Below are positions 1 through 5,721 of a DNA stretch of 45,267 nt, in pieces. Positions within the stretch are counted from its first letter, which is position 1. Each line of letters starts with the position of its first letter. Below the pieces are notes generated by a model. The model did not search any database. It was not told where the DNA came from and saw only the letters and a list, made by a program, of their open reading frames with translations. This stretch comes from a virus. Position numbers and translations under genes: made by a program. The stretch lies in the IMG/VR virus record IMGVR_UViG_3300042323_000413, positions 1 to 45,267 of that record; one strand, written 5' to 3'.

Positions 1-127
1 GGGGGGGGGAGCCCCATAGGGGGCCCCTAGGGGTACCCATGGGGGCCCATGGGGGCGATCTATATCCCCTCCCGGGGCCTCCCGTATCCCCTCCCGGAGC
101 CCCATAGGAGCCCAGTACCGGGCCATC
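1..127. repeat. Terminal direct repeat, left copy (127 bp)
   Basis: Identical to the last 127 bases of the window (45141-45267). T7-like phages have direct terminal repeats, but 127 is also the largest k-mer commonly used by de Bruijn assemblers, so this may be only the overlap left when a circular assembly graph was cut. If so, the unit genome is 45140 bp and the true terminal repeat may be longer and placed elsewhere in the 44961-1061 non-coding stretch. Confidence 0.9.
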
Positions 128-201
128 TAGGGGTACCCTAGGGGAGACCATAGGGATACCCATAGGTAGATATCTCGGAGATATATCCTAGGAGTAACCC
201 T

Positions 202-226
202 ATATATCCTGGTCCCTATATTAGCG
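202..226 (+). promoter_or_regulatory. Phage RNA polymerase promoter candidate, left end
   Basis: Core GGTCCCTATATTAGC at 211-225, preceded by ATATATCCT. It differs by one base from the sites at 22004, 22053 and 39052, and shares about 20 identical bases with the 22053 site. The CTATA part resembles the initiation end of T7-class promoters (ACTATAG). It lies inside the repeat array. Assignment to the phage polymerase is inferred from repetition and placement. Confidence 0.6.
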
Positions 227-354
227 TAGGGGGAACCCCTAGGGAGCCCCTAGGAGGCCCATAGGGGGAACCCTAGAGAGCCCCTAGGGTATATCTCCTA
301 GGGGAGATATCTCGGATATATCTCCTAGGGGAGATATCATAGAAGATAACCCTT

Positions 355-376
355 ATCTATCCTGATCCTATAGAGA
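355..376 (+). promoter_or_regulatory. Weak phage-promoter-like site
   Basis: ATCCTGATCCTATAGAG resembles the GGTCCCTATAG core, with the first Gs changed and one base missing. It sits in the left array about 150 bp after the better site at 211. It may be a decayed or weak copy. Confidence 0.3.
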
Positions 377-585
377 ACAGGGAGCCCCTAGGGGTACCAA
401 GAGGAGCCCCTAGGGTTTCCCCTATTGTATCCTCCGGAGAATCATGAGACATTCAAGGCCTCGGCTGATTCAAGCCTGAGGGATTAGGTCTAAGGGTAAA
501 CCCTATTGACCTGTCTTAAAAGGCATGGGATAGTTGGGACAAGCTAGAAGCCACTAGGAAGCCACTAGGGGCCCTCATTAGGGGG

Positions 586-614
586 TTGACAAGGGGGCTG
601 AATTGTGGTAGTAT
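586..614 (+). promoter_or_regulatory. Sigma70-type host promoter 1
   Basis: Perfect -35 TTGACA at 586-591, a 17-bp spacer, then -10 TAGTAT at 609-614. This is a near-consensus host promoter directly after the left array, the expected place for an early promoter entered first by host RNA polymerase. It is the upstream member of a tandem pair. Confidence 0.8.
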
Positions 615-666
615 GACCCACAAGCTGGATAGAGCCTTTCGGCAATGTCCGGTGAGAAATGGGGGG

Positions 667-695
667 TTGACAAAGCCCCCGGATTGTGATAAGAT
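667..695 (+). promoter_or_regulatory. Sigma70-type host promoter 2
   Basis: Perfect -35 TTGACA at 667-672, a 17-bp spacer, then -10 TAAGAT at 690-695. It lies 81 bp after promoter 1 and resembles it from the G run through the spacer, and again downstream (GCTGGAYAGAG), so the pair looks like a duplication. Predicted transcription start near 702, at the head of the structured leader. Confidence 0.8.
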
Positions 696-701
696 AGTCG
701 C

Positions 702-1000
702 TACGCTGGACAGAGAGTCTGCCCGGTGCCGATGATATCCGACCCTAGGGGCCGATGGTATCCGACACCACTATGGCAACAAGACCACGGCCGATAAGCG
801 TGAACGGGACGCAGCCCGTAAACTGCCGTGAGACTAAGTACCCATCACGTTAAGCCGGGGCAACCATGACGACCGTGGAATAGTGGAGTGCTATAGTGGC
901 ACCGAGCGAAAAGGCGGAAGGGTCATGGCTAGGGTATCGGTTGCAAGAGTGCCGATGCTGATGCCCTAGTGAATAATCGGTGCCTCACCTAGAGTGACAG
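702..1000 (+). ncRNA. Candidate structured leader RNA
   Basis: This 300-base stretch has no credible gene and follows the predicted start of sigma70 promoter 2. Complementary arms suggest a compact fold: 768-774 with 880-886 (an alternative partner is 893-899); 785-790 with 873-878; hairpins 804-808/815-819 and 827-831/845-849; and a separate 3' hairpin 929-934/964-969 continuing as 936-940/952-956. A 16-base word, GCCGATGATATCCGAC, occurs at 728-743 and again with one change at 751-766. I do not recognise a known RNA family. It could be a small RNA, a processed leader or a regulatory 5' UTR. The fold was drawn by eye. Confidence 0.4.
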
Positions 1001-1020
1001 TCTAGGGTCTAGGGTATAAT
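994..1020 (+). promoter_or_regulatory. Possible sigma70 promoter just before the first gene
   Basis: A consensus -10 TATAAT at 1015-1020 with a -35-like GTGACA at 994-999. The spacer is only 15 bp, so strength is doubtful. A transcript would start near 1027 and open with the hairpin at 1032-1047, a possible stabilising 5' structure. Confidence 0.4.
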
Positions 1021-1031
1021 GTACCTTAGAC

Positions 1032-1051
1032 CCTGCATTGTTGCAGGTTTT
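1032..1051 (+). terminator. Short hairpin plus T run before the first gene
   Basis: Inverted repeat CCTGCA / TGCAGG (1032-1037, 1042-1047) with loop TTGT, followed by four Ts. It has the form of a weak intrinsic terminator or attenuator, or it could stabilise the 5' end of the mRNA of the gene at 1062. The stem is only 6 bp, so termination would be partial at best. Confidence 0.35.
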
Positions 1052-1061
1052 GGAGATATAC

Positions 1062-1559
1062 ATGAATCAGTCCAATTCGCTGACCGTCAGCCTGAAGAAC
1101 GAATACGCCATCAAGGTTGGCACCAAGGAGCGGCTGGTCACGGCCGAGACTGTGATGGTTAAGGGTGGCAAGATGGCCGCAGGTCTCTTGGCGGAAGTGG
1201 GCTTCGCTTCCGCCTACACCAAGGCACAGCACGGGAACTTCCGCGCTGCCGTGGAGATCATGAGCTTCGGCGCGACCCCCTCGCAAGTAAAGGGGCTTGC
1301 ACCGCAGCCGAACGCGGCAGGGCAGATCGTCTGGACCAGGGCCCGTGTGGCGATGCTGGCGGAACTGGTGTTGGACCGCAAGCCCGCGGATGGCAAGTCC
1401 TGGTCCAAGCAGGCCCTCAAGGGTCGCACCATGGCAACCCTCGTCAAGGGCCTGTTCGAGAAGCCCCCGGTCGTCCATAGCACTCCGGCCGACGACGCCA
1501 CGGATGCCACCATCCGCCAGCCGGACGCCCTGGCTGGCCTTGAGCCCGCCCTGATGTAA
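1062..1559 (+). CDS. Hypothetical early protein (165 aa)
   Basis: First gene of the early region. ATG at 1062 is chosen because GGAG at 1052-1055 stands 6 bases upstream; an upstream in-frame TTG at 1038 falls in a hairpin. The protein begins MNQSNSLTVSLKNEYAIKVG, has a hydrophobic/alanine-rich middle and an acidic, Ala/Asp-rich C-terminus. I see no signal peptide, membrane segment or known motif. It looks like a soluble phage early protein of unknown function. Its place right behind the host-type promoters suggests expression immediately on infection, as for T7 class I host-takeover proteins (inference only). Confidence 0.8.
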   Translation: MNQSNSLTVSLKNEYAIKVGTKERLVTAETVMVKGGKMAAGLLAEVGFASAYTKAQHGNFRAAVEIMSFGATPSQVKGLAPQPNAAGQIVWTRARVAMLAELVLDRKPADGKSWSKQALKGRTMATLVKGLFEKPPVVHSTPADDATDATIRQPDALAGLEPALM

Positions 1560-1579
1560 CCCGCAAGGGGCAGCCCATA

Positions 1580-1615
1580 GGGCCCTTAGGGGCCCCTTGG
1601 AGTGCGTCTTGCACT
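1580..1615 (+). promoter_or_regulatory. Intergenic hairpin element, copy 1
   Basis: GGGCCC-TTA-GGGGCCCC (1580-1596) followed by hairpin AGTGC/GCACT (1601-1605, 1611-1615), ending shortly before the start of the gene at 1634. The same two-part arrangement recurs before the genes at 4296 and 4678. It could be an RNase III-type processing site or an mRNA stabiliser; there is no T tract, so it is not an ordinary terminator. Confidence 0.5.
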
Positions 1616-1633
1616 GCTCTATGGAGATCAAGC

Positions 1634-1831
1634 ATGATCGCCTGGTTTGTTGCGCTGTACTTGGCTGTCGGGGCGTACTATGCCCTGGATATGCTGAAGC
1701 ACGTCCCCAAAGATGAGTGCCCAATGGATTTCATCACGTCCATCTTCTTCGCTGGTGGGGTGATGCTGCTGTGGCCTCTCGTGCCCCTCGGTCGCGTCGC
1801 TGTTGCCATCGGCGAGCGGATCATCCGGTGA
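1634..1831 (+). CDS. Small membrane protein, two TM segments (65 aa)
   Basis: ATG at 1634 has GGAG at 1623-1626. Two hydrophobic stretches are visible: roughly residues 2-19 (IAWFVALYLAVGAYYALDML) and 34-55 (TSIFFAGGVMLLWPLVPL), joined by a short polar loop containing KHVPKDECP. It is therefore a predicted inner-membrane hairpin protein. It overlaps the next gene by four bases (GTGA). Small early membrane proteins in T7-like phages can serve in superinfection exclusion or host takeover, but nothing here identifies the role. Confidence 0.75.
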   Translation: MIAWFVALYLAVGAYYALDMLKHVPKDECPMDFITSIFFAGGVMLLWPLVPLGRVAVAIGERIIR

Positions 1832-1968
1832 GTTGGGCCGAGTACCTCGTCGTGCTCACCTATCTCGTTGCCGGCTACGTCGCGTTGTGGCGTACCCATC
1901 GAGTGGGTGGACTGTGGTTCTTCCGCTTGGGGCGTTTTGGCGGTAGCTTTTACTGGACCAAGCAGTGA
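1828..1968 (+). CDS. Small membrane protein with GTG start (46 aa)
   Basis: GTG at 1828 overlaps the stop of the previous gene (GTGA), typical of translational coupling. The product starts MSWAEYLVVLTYLVAGYVAL, a single predicted membrane segment (about residues 5-20), followed by a basic/aromatic tail ending FGGSFYWTKQ. Too short for ordinary gene callers. It is supported by overlaps at both ends (its own stop overlaps the GTG of the next gene) and by the coherent TM-plus-basic-tail pattern. Function unknown; it may act with the neighbouring membrane protein. Confidence 0.6.
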   Translation: MSWAEYLVVLTYLVAGYVALWRTHRVGGLWFFRLGRFGGSFYWTKQ

Positions 1969-2171
1969 AAGAAGAGGTCTTCACTGTCGGCCAGCGTGTA
2001 GTTGCCATAAGCAGCTTTGAGTGGTACCTCACAGAGGGCCGAGAATACCGGGTTGTTGAATACATCCCGCGCCTGCCCCTCGAGAGATTCACTTTCCCTG
2101 CTTACGTTACTGTCGTGGGCGACCATGGCAAGAACATAACTGTGCACGCCTGGAGATTCAGGGTCATCTAG
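1965..2171 (+). CDS. Small beta-rich hypothetical protein (68 aa)
   Basis: GTG at 1965 overlaps the preceding stop. The product starts MKEEVFTVGQRVVAI and alternates hydrophobic and charged residues in short beta-strand-like runs (EYRVVEYI, YVTVVGDHG, VHAWRFRVI), suggesting a small SH3-like barrel such as phages often encode. No catalytic motif is seen. It is the last member of the first early cluster; a 363-base gap without a confident gene follows. Confidence 0.65.
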   Translation: MKEEVFTVGQRVVAISSFEWYLTEGREYRVVEYIPRLPLERFTFPAYVTVVGDHGKNITVHAWRFRVI

Positions 2172-2534
2172 CATGCGACATAGAACGGGCTTGTAGTGCA
2201 CCCATGTGCCCGCACCAAGGGTTGGCCCTCCGCCGGTAGGTTAAGCCGGTAAGGTAATCGCGCAAGACTGGCTGCGCTTCGGCGCGTAAGCCAGCGGCTT
2301 CGTGACTACAGGGCTGCCCGCCCTGTGAGTGTGCAAATGCTATCGTCAATGCGACGCTCTAGCGGACGCCACAATCCCGGAAGGGCCTCGCACTGGATCG
2401 TGCCTGTACTGCGCAGTATCGCAGAGCCACCCCCCGCCGGCTGATAAACGCGGGGGCCGTCCAGGGCTGCAGACCTGGGCACACGGCAGAGTGGGTATCC
2501 GCCTCTTCTGCCGTGTGCAACGACGGAGCTACAC
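2172..2534 (+). promoter_or_regulatory. Non-coding stretch with a series of strong hairpins
   Basis: 363 bases between genes. Three clear inverted repeats: 2268-2273/2289-2294 continuing into GCGC-TTCG-GCGC (2274-2285), a UUCG tetraloop hairpin; 2308-2314/2320-2326 (ACAGGGC/GCCCTGT); and a perfect 12-bp arm pair 2479-2490/2507-2518 (GCACACGGCAGA/TCTGCCGTGTGC) ending 16 bases before the next start codon. None has a T tract. RNase III sites, a small RNA or leader control of the next gene are all possible. A Cys-rich open frame (2329-2568) exists but has no ribosome site. Confidence 0.5.
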
Positions 2535-3073
2535 ATGCTCACACAGAAGGAACTGGCCTCCAGGATGATGCGTCTGCGTGCCGCCCTGGACCGCAACATC
2601 GAGAACCTCAACTACGGGGGCTGCGGAGTATTCGCAGTCTCACTCGCCAAGGCCCTGCGCAAGATTGGCATTACCGAGGTCGAGATCATCCTGCCTGACC
2701 AGTGGGAAAATGGCATCGCCCCCGCGAGGTCTACGAGAACGGCGTGAAACCCTCCAACATGGATCGCGCACACGTTGGCGTGCGCTACCGGCTGCGTGGT
2801 AAGGTATACACGGCCGACAGCACCCGTGTCGGCCTCGACAAGGGCTCTTTCGGGCGCAGCCGCTGGGGAAGCGGCCCCAAGACGCAGGCGCGGCTTGGCC
2901 GCAACGGCGCCTACGAGGTCAAGTTCAGCTACCCGTTCGGTGGGGGCCTGACTGTCGAGCAGTTCGCACCCTGCACCAGGGTACAGCGGCACTGGAACCG
3001 GCAGTTCGACCGCCGGCAAATCCCAACGCTACAGGCGCTGATGGACGCATACTTGGTGGCCGGCGTCAAGTAA
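2535..3073 (+). pseudogene. Frameshifted gene; papain/transglutaminase-like Cys-His-Asp pattern
   Basis: ATG at 2535 has GGAG at 2524-2527. Reading frame 1 gives MLTQKELASRMMRLRAALDR, then NLNYGGCGVFAVSLAKALRK, and stops at 2747. The -1 frame, open from 2702 to 3073, continues naturally (REVYENGVKPSN, then AHVGVRYRLRGKVYTADS). One missing base, for instance a C in the CCCCC run at 2719-2723, would join them into about 179 residues. The order Cys (GGCGVFA), His (AHVGVRY) and Asp (YTADS) resembles small phage proteins with a papain- or transglutaminase-like fold. No canonical slippery heptamer is present at the junction, so a sequencing error or real mutation is likelier than programmed frameshifting. 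Substrate unknown. Confidence 0.6.
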
Positions 3074-3079
3074 TCAACT

Positions 3080-3126
3080 ATGCACCCTACGGGGTGCAGT
3101 CCAAAGCGCGCATCTGTGCGTTTTGG
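3080..3126 (+). promoter_or_regulatory. Tandem intergenic hairpins, one with a UACG tetraloop
   Basis: TGCACCC-TACG-GGGTGCA is a perfect 7-bp stem with a C(UACG)G loop, one of the exceptionally stable UNCG class. It is followed at once by a second, imperfect hairpin (CCAAAGCGC ... GTGCGTTTTGG). They lie between the frameshifted gene and the gene at 3150. Likely mRNA processing or stability elements; a UACG loop is also used in the hairpin at 39028. Confidence 0.5.
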
Positions 3127-3149
3127 CCTGCAACAACATGGAGGTATCC

Positions 3150-3398
3150 ATGCATATCCAAGCCCTTTCAGGGCGACCCCGGTCAGCCCTGCTGACGCGC
3201 GCATTCACTGCCGTGGCTCAGGCTAGGCTGGACCTCGAGGCCCTGGAGAACTCCGGGGCACCCCACGCAGTCATCGACGCAGCCCGCATGGCGGTGCGCT
3301 GTGTCGAACAGGGCGTGAGCCCTCCGGCGCATCTGCACCGGGCCCTTATGGAATACTGCCGCAAGCATCGCCAGGAGCAGAACCGATGGGGTCAGTGA
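3150..3398 (+). CDS. Hypothetical protein (82 aa)
   Basis: ATG at 3150 follows GAGGT at 3141-3145; the in-frame ATG at 3138 lacks a ribosome site. The product begins MHIQALSGRPRSALLTRAFT and is predicted largely helical, with many Ala/Leu/Arg residues and a basic C-terminus (MEYCRKHRQEQNRWGQ). No known domain recognised. It overlaps the next gene by 13 bases, so the two are probably co-translated. Confidence 0.65.
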   Translation: MHIQALSGRPRSALLTRAFTAVAQARLDLEALENSGAPHAVIDAARMAVRCVEQGVSPPAHLHRALMEYCRKHRQEQNRWGQ

Positions 3399-3775
3399 TC
3401 CTCAACATTGGGCTCAACATCGAGCCCGACCGCTACGTCCCAGGACTATCTAGGACATGGGCCCAAAACCTGAGCACCGCTGCGGGGCTGCTCCTGCTGG
3501 CGTCTCCGCGCGTTCCTGTGGGCATGTTCCTGGAGCCCATGGCGTGGCAGACGGCGCCGTTCCAGCCCGCCGAGCCCACCCTGGTAGCTCGCCTGGAAAT
3601 CACGGACCCTCGCAAGATAGCGGATTTGTGTTGGGCCATCTGCAAGGACACCTCACAGGACTGCATTGCAGCAAAGTGGGAAGACACGCCCTACGGCGTG
3701 GGTACCCTGTTTGGGCCGCGGCCCGACAGGTGGTTGCCCTTCAACGAGGATTACTTCATCCCCTGGAGATCATGA
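3386..3775 (+). CDS. Hypothetical protein (129 aa)
   Basis: ATG at 3386 has AGGAG about 11 bases upstream, inside the previous gene. It begins MGSVILNIGLNIEPDRYVPG and has a moderately hydrophobic central stretch (AAGLLLLASPRVPVGMFLE) that is not clearly a membrane segment. The later part carries two Cys (ADLCWAICKDTSQDC) and ends in aromatic-rich sequence (RWLPFNEDYFIPWRS). I do not recognise the family. The stop overlaps the start of the next gene. Confidence 0.7.
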   Translation: MGSVILNIGLNIEPDRYVPGLSRTWAQNLSTAAGLLLLASPRVPVGMFLEPMAWQTAPFQPAEPTLVARLEITDPRKIADLCWAICKDTSQDCIAAKWEDTPYGVGTLFGPRPDRWLPFNEDYFIPWRS

Positions 3776-4206
3776 TGGGACTTCGACCTGAATCTGTGGG
3801 CGGGGATTACCCGCTGACTCCCATGCTGGTTGGAGACAAGTGGTACGTCTTCGACTGCCACAGTGGGCTTGTGGCTGGCAGCCCCCTAAACGGCCCCCGT
3901 ACATGGGCCTATGCGGAGGGGCCCATATCCTTCATCGACTTATACAAGAAAGGGCGGATAAACGCGAATTTCCTGGTCTGGGCTCCCCTGAAGGAAGAAC
4001 CCAAGCCCCGTCCAGTGCTGGATGACCTCTTCAAAGAGAAGTTCAGGTACGTCAAGGAACTGGATGCGCTTCGTAGTGCCGCTGCCTTCACCGCTGACAG
4101 CTTGTGGAGCGAGGGCAGGGAGGAAGAATCTTTGAAGTTCCTCCGGAATGCTACCGAAGAACTTAAAGCGATTACCCTGAAGCTGCGCCGGGACTACGAC
4201 CTCTGA
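3772..4206 (+). CDS. Hypothetical protein (144 aa)
   Basis: Two adjacent ATG codons (3772, 3775) follow GGAG at 3765-3768; 3775 has the better spacing, while 3772 overlaps the previous stop. The N-terminal half looks beta-rich (MLVGDKWYVFDCHSGLV, FLVWAPLKEE). The C-terminal half is a charged helix typical of a coiled coil (FKEKFRYVKELDALRSAAAF ... EEESLKFLRNATEELKAITL). No motif identified. The open frame runs further upstream inside the previous gene, but that part is out of frame with a better-supported product. Confidence 0.65.
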   Translation: MMGLRPESVGGDYPLTPMLVGDKWYVFDCHSGLVAGSPLNGPRTWAYAEGPISFIDLYKKGRINANFLVWAPLKEEPKPRPVLDDLFKEKFRYVKELDALRSAAAFTADSLWSEGREEESLKFLRNATEELKAITLKLRRDYDL

Positions 4207-4218
4207 TGCCAGCCGCTT

Positions 4219-4255
4219 GGGCCCATTGGGGCCCTTGCGGGTGTCTTCGACACCC
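4219..4255 (+). promoter_or_regulatory. Intergenic hairpin element, copy 2
   Basis: GGGCCC-ATT-GGGGCCC (4219-4234) followed by GGGTGTC-TTC-GACACCC (4239-4255), 40 bases before the start at 4296. Same layout as the elements at 1580 and 4625: a GGGCCC inverted repeat, then a short GTGY hairpin. Confidence 0.5.
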
Positions 4256-4295
4256 CGAGGAAGCGCCCTCGGCCCATCAACTTTCTGGAGAGTAC

Positions 4296-4592
4296 ATGAG
4301 CATTTCCAAGCAGATCGAGGCCATCGACACCAAGATCGCCGCCCTCACCACCAAGCGTGCCGAACTCGTCGCCAAGCAGGGCCTCGAAGTGGATGTGGAA
4401 ACCCTCGTGCCCGGTGTGACGCAAATCACCTTCGTCACCGGCAAGGCGGACGCCAAGCGCGCCTTGACGGGCATCTTCCTGGGCTCCAAGCGTGCCGAGA
4501 AGGGTGGCACCGTGGTCAAGGCCCAGGTGGGCACTGGCATCGACACCGAGATCATCGGCCTGTTCCCGAGCCAGATCGTCAGCGTGGCCTAA
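4296..4592 (+). CDS. Hypothetical protein, N-terminal coiled coil (98 aa)
   Basis: ATG at 4296 follows GGAG in CTGGAGAGTAC. Residues 1-30 (MSISKQIEAIDTKIAALTTK ...) form a short heptad-like helix; the rest is glycine- and valine-rich and likely beta-barrel (TQITFVTGKAD, GIFLGSKRAEKGGTVVKAQV, TEIIGLFPSQIV). Such helix-plus-barrel proteins are common among small phage structural or DNA-associated proteins, but I cannot assign a function. It stands alone between two copies of the intergenic hairpin element, so it may be expressed from a separately processed transcript. Confidence 0.7.
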   Translation: MSISKQIEAIDTKIAALTTKRAELVAKQGLEVDVETLVPGVTQITFVTGKADAKRALTGIFLGSKRAEKGGTVVKAQVGTGIDTEIIGLFPSQIVSVA

Positions 4593-4624
4593 TGGCTGCG
4601 AGCTACGCTCGAGTGTAGCCAGTC

Positions 4625-4661
4625 GGGCCCCTAGGGGCCCCTCTGAGTGCACTTTCGCACT
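4625..4661 (+). promoter_or_regulatory. Intergenic hairpin element, copy 3
   Basis: GGGCCCCTAGGGGCCCC (4625-4641) followed by AGTGC-ACTTTC-GCACT (4646-4661), 16 bases before the ATG at 4678. Closest to copy 1 (1580-1615). The GGGCCCCTAGGGG core also occurs in the left-end array near bases 20-34. Confidence 0.5.
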
Positions 4662-4677
4662 GCCATTGGATCACACC

Positions 4678-4833
4678 ATGATCGCAAGCATCAAGTCCAA
4701 GTGCAGCCGCTTCGAGCTGCGTTTCCGCAACGGGCAGTGGGTGGCGTTCTCTTACCACACGTTCAAGCACGAAGACAAGTTCCGCACCCTCAAGGATGGG
4801 GTCGAGAAGTTCAAGTCCTTCGGCTACCTGTGA
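4678..4833 (+). CDS. Small hypothetical protein (51 aa)
   Basis: ATG at 4678 with only a weak TTGGA upstream. The product starts MIASIKSKCSRFELRFRNGQ and continues WVAFSYHTFKHEDKFRTLKD: basic, aromatic and short. It ends where the GTG of the DUF2591 gene begins (GTGA overlap), which supports it as a real coupled gene. Function unknown. Confidence 0.5.
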   Translation: MIASIKSKCSRFELRFRNGQWVAFSYHTFKHEDKFRTLKDGVEKFKSFGYL

Positions 4834-5219
4834 GGATCAAGACAAGTGAGCTGAGCGGCGCCGCCCTCGACTGGGCGGTGGCGAAGGCTCTTGGTCTGAA
4901 CCCCAACACGAATCCTGAAGTTCGCCGACAGTACGTGGGCTACCCCGGCTTTGCAGAAGCCAATGGGTTTGGCTACCCGATCAAGAACTATGGCTCGGAC
5001 TGGTCCCAAGGCGGCCCAATCATCGAGGAGAAAGAAATCTATGTGGTGCCGAGCGGCGGGGGTTCCACAAAGTGGAAGGCTTGGTTTTGGGTCTCTGAGA
5101 CCCAGAACTTCACGCCGGACCAGTACGGCCCCACACCACTCATCGCAGCCACGCGCTGCTACGTCGCCAGCGAACTCGGTGATAAAGTGGAAGTCCCCGA
5201 TGAACTCCTAAGGAACTGA
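4830..5219 (+). CDS. DUF2591 (NinX-like) phage protein (129 aa)
   Basis: GTG at 4830 overlaps the previous stop. The product starts MRIKTSELSGAALDWAVAKA, the signature opening of DUF2591 phage proteins, and keeps the family's inner and end motifs: DWSQGGPIIEEKEI, then QYGPTPLIAATRCYVASELG and a closing DKVEVPDELL. Length is normal for the family, which includes the NinX-type proteins of lambdoid phages. The molecular function is not established. It lies among other early genes of unknown role. Assignment rests on remembered family motifs. Confidence 0.8.
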   Translation: MRIKTSELSGAALDWAVAKALGLNPNTNPEVRRQYVGYPGFAEANGFGYPIKNYGSDWSQGGPIIEEKEIYVVPSGGGSTKWKAWFWVSETQNFTPDQYGPTPLIAATRCYVASELGDKVEVPDELLRN

Positions 5220-5246
5220 CATGACCCTCAAGCGAATGAGTTACCC

Positions 5247-5711
5247 ATGAGCACACAGATCACCAACCAGCAGGCGTTCGACGCTGCACTCTTCGGCATC
5301 CGCGCGCAGAACTACGAGCGCTCGGGCTGGATGGACGAGGGCGACTTCCACTGCATGTACCGCGACAGCGCCGGGCGCAAGTGCGCCGTGGGGCACATCC
5401 TCCCCGACGCCATCTACACCCCCGACATCGAGAACACGGGGGTCCAGTGCCTCTGCAGGGGCATGCGGACCGATGCCAACCTCAGCGAAGACGACAACCG
5501 CAACAACCCCGCCAGCCAGCGCCTGCAGCGAGCACAGCACGTCTTCGATCTCCTGGAAGCGCTCAACCCGGGGCTCCTCTTTGCGCTGCAAAGCGCGCAC
5601 GACGACGACTTGGACCCCACCGGCTTCCACTGCGGCAACCCCGGGCGCTTCGAGGGCCGTATGCGCGACATCGCCGCTACCTACGGACTGACCTACACCC
5701 CCACAACCTGA
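5247..5711 (+). CDS. Conserved phage hypothetical protein with KCAVGH motif (154 aa)
   Basis: ATG at 5247; the ribosome site is weak (GAGTTACCC). It begins [20 protein letters not shown]. The centre reads [20 protein letters not shown], a pattern seen in many uncharacterised phage proteins (Arg, Lys-Cys-Ala-x-Gly-His/Cys, Pro-Asp), followed by an acidic helical part ([20 protein letters not shown]) and a C-terminal segment. Several Cys and His residues could bind metal, but no regular CxxC pair is present. Role unknown. It directly precedes the GroES gene, whose Shine-Dalgarno site starts at its stop codon. Confidence 0.7.
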   Translation: MSTQITNQQAFDAALFGIRAQNYERSGWMDEGDFHCMYRDSAGRKCAVGHILPDAIYTPDIENTGVQCLCRGMRTDANLSEDDNRNNPASQRLQRAQHVFDLLEALNPGLLFALQSAHDDDLDPTGFHCGNPGRFEGRMRDIAATYGLTYTPTT

Positions 5712-5721
5712 AGGAGTGAGC

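Larger units (their letters stand above)
20..570. repeat. Left-end CCTAGGGG / CCATAGGG repeat array
   Basis: Non-coding. It is built of many imperfect copies of short, mostly palindromic words: CCCCTAGGGG, CCCATAGGGG, and GAGATATC/ATATATCC. Nested inverted repeats occur, for example ATATCTCC-TAGG-GGAGATAT near 300-340. T7 and T3 carry arrays of a 7-bp repeat (CCTAAAG) next to their terminal repeats, with a role proposed in concatemer processing; by position and core sequence this looks like an equivalent (inference). A second array of the same words lies at 22001-22221. No convincing open frame was seen. Confidence 0.75.

Noticed and set aside
702-1000. Self-cleaving ribozyme or tRNA in the structured leader
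   Set aside because: No hammerhead core (CTGANGA with GAAA), no tRNA T-loop (GTTCGA) or CCA-ready acceptor pattern could be matched; only generic stems remain.
2329-2568. Open frame for a 79-residue Cys-rich protein in the gap before the frameshifted gene
   Set aside because: GTG start without ribosome site directly behind a hairpin; it runs through a perfect 12-bp inverted repeat and ends in low-complexity Arg/Cys sequence. The first 30 residues look faintly zinc-finger-like, so it cannot be wholly excluded.
2703-2745. Programmed -1 frameshift signal
   Set aside because: The junction has GGGAAAAT and GCCCCCG but neither matches the X-XXY-YYZ slippery pattern in the zero frame.
3457-4206. 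249-residue version of the gene at 3772
   Set aside because: The first 105 codons overlap the gene at 3386, which has its own ribosome site; ATG at 3772/3775 with GGAG is the better start.
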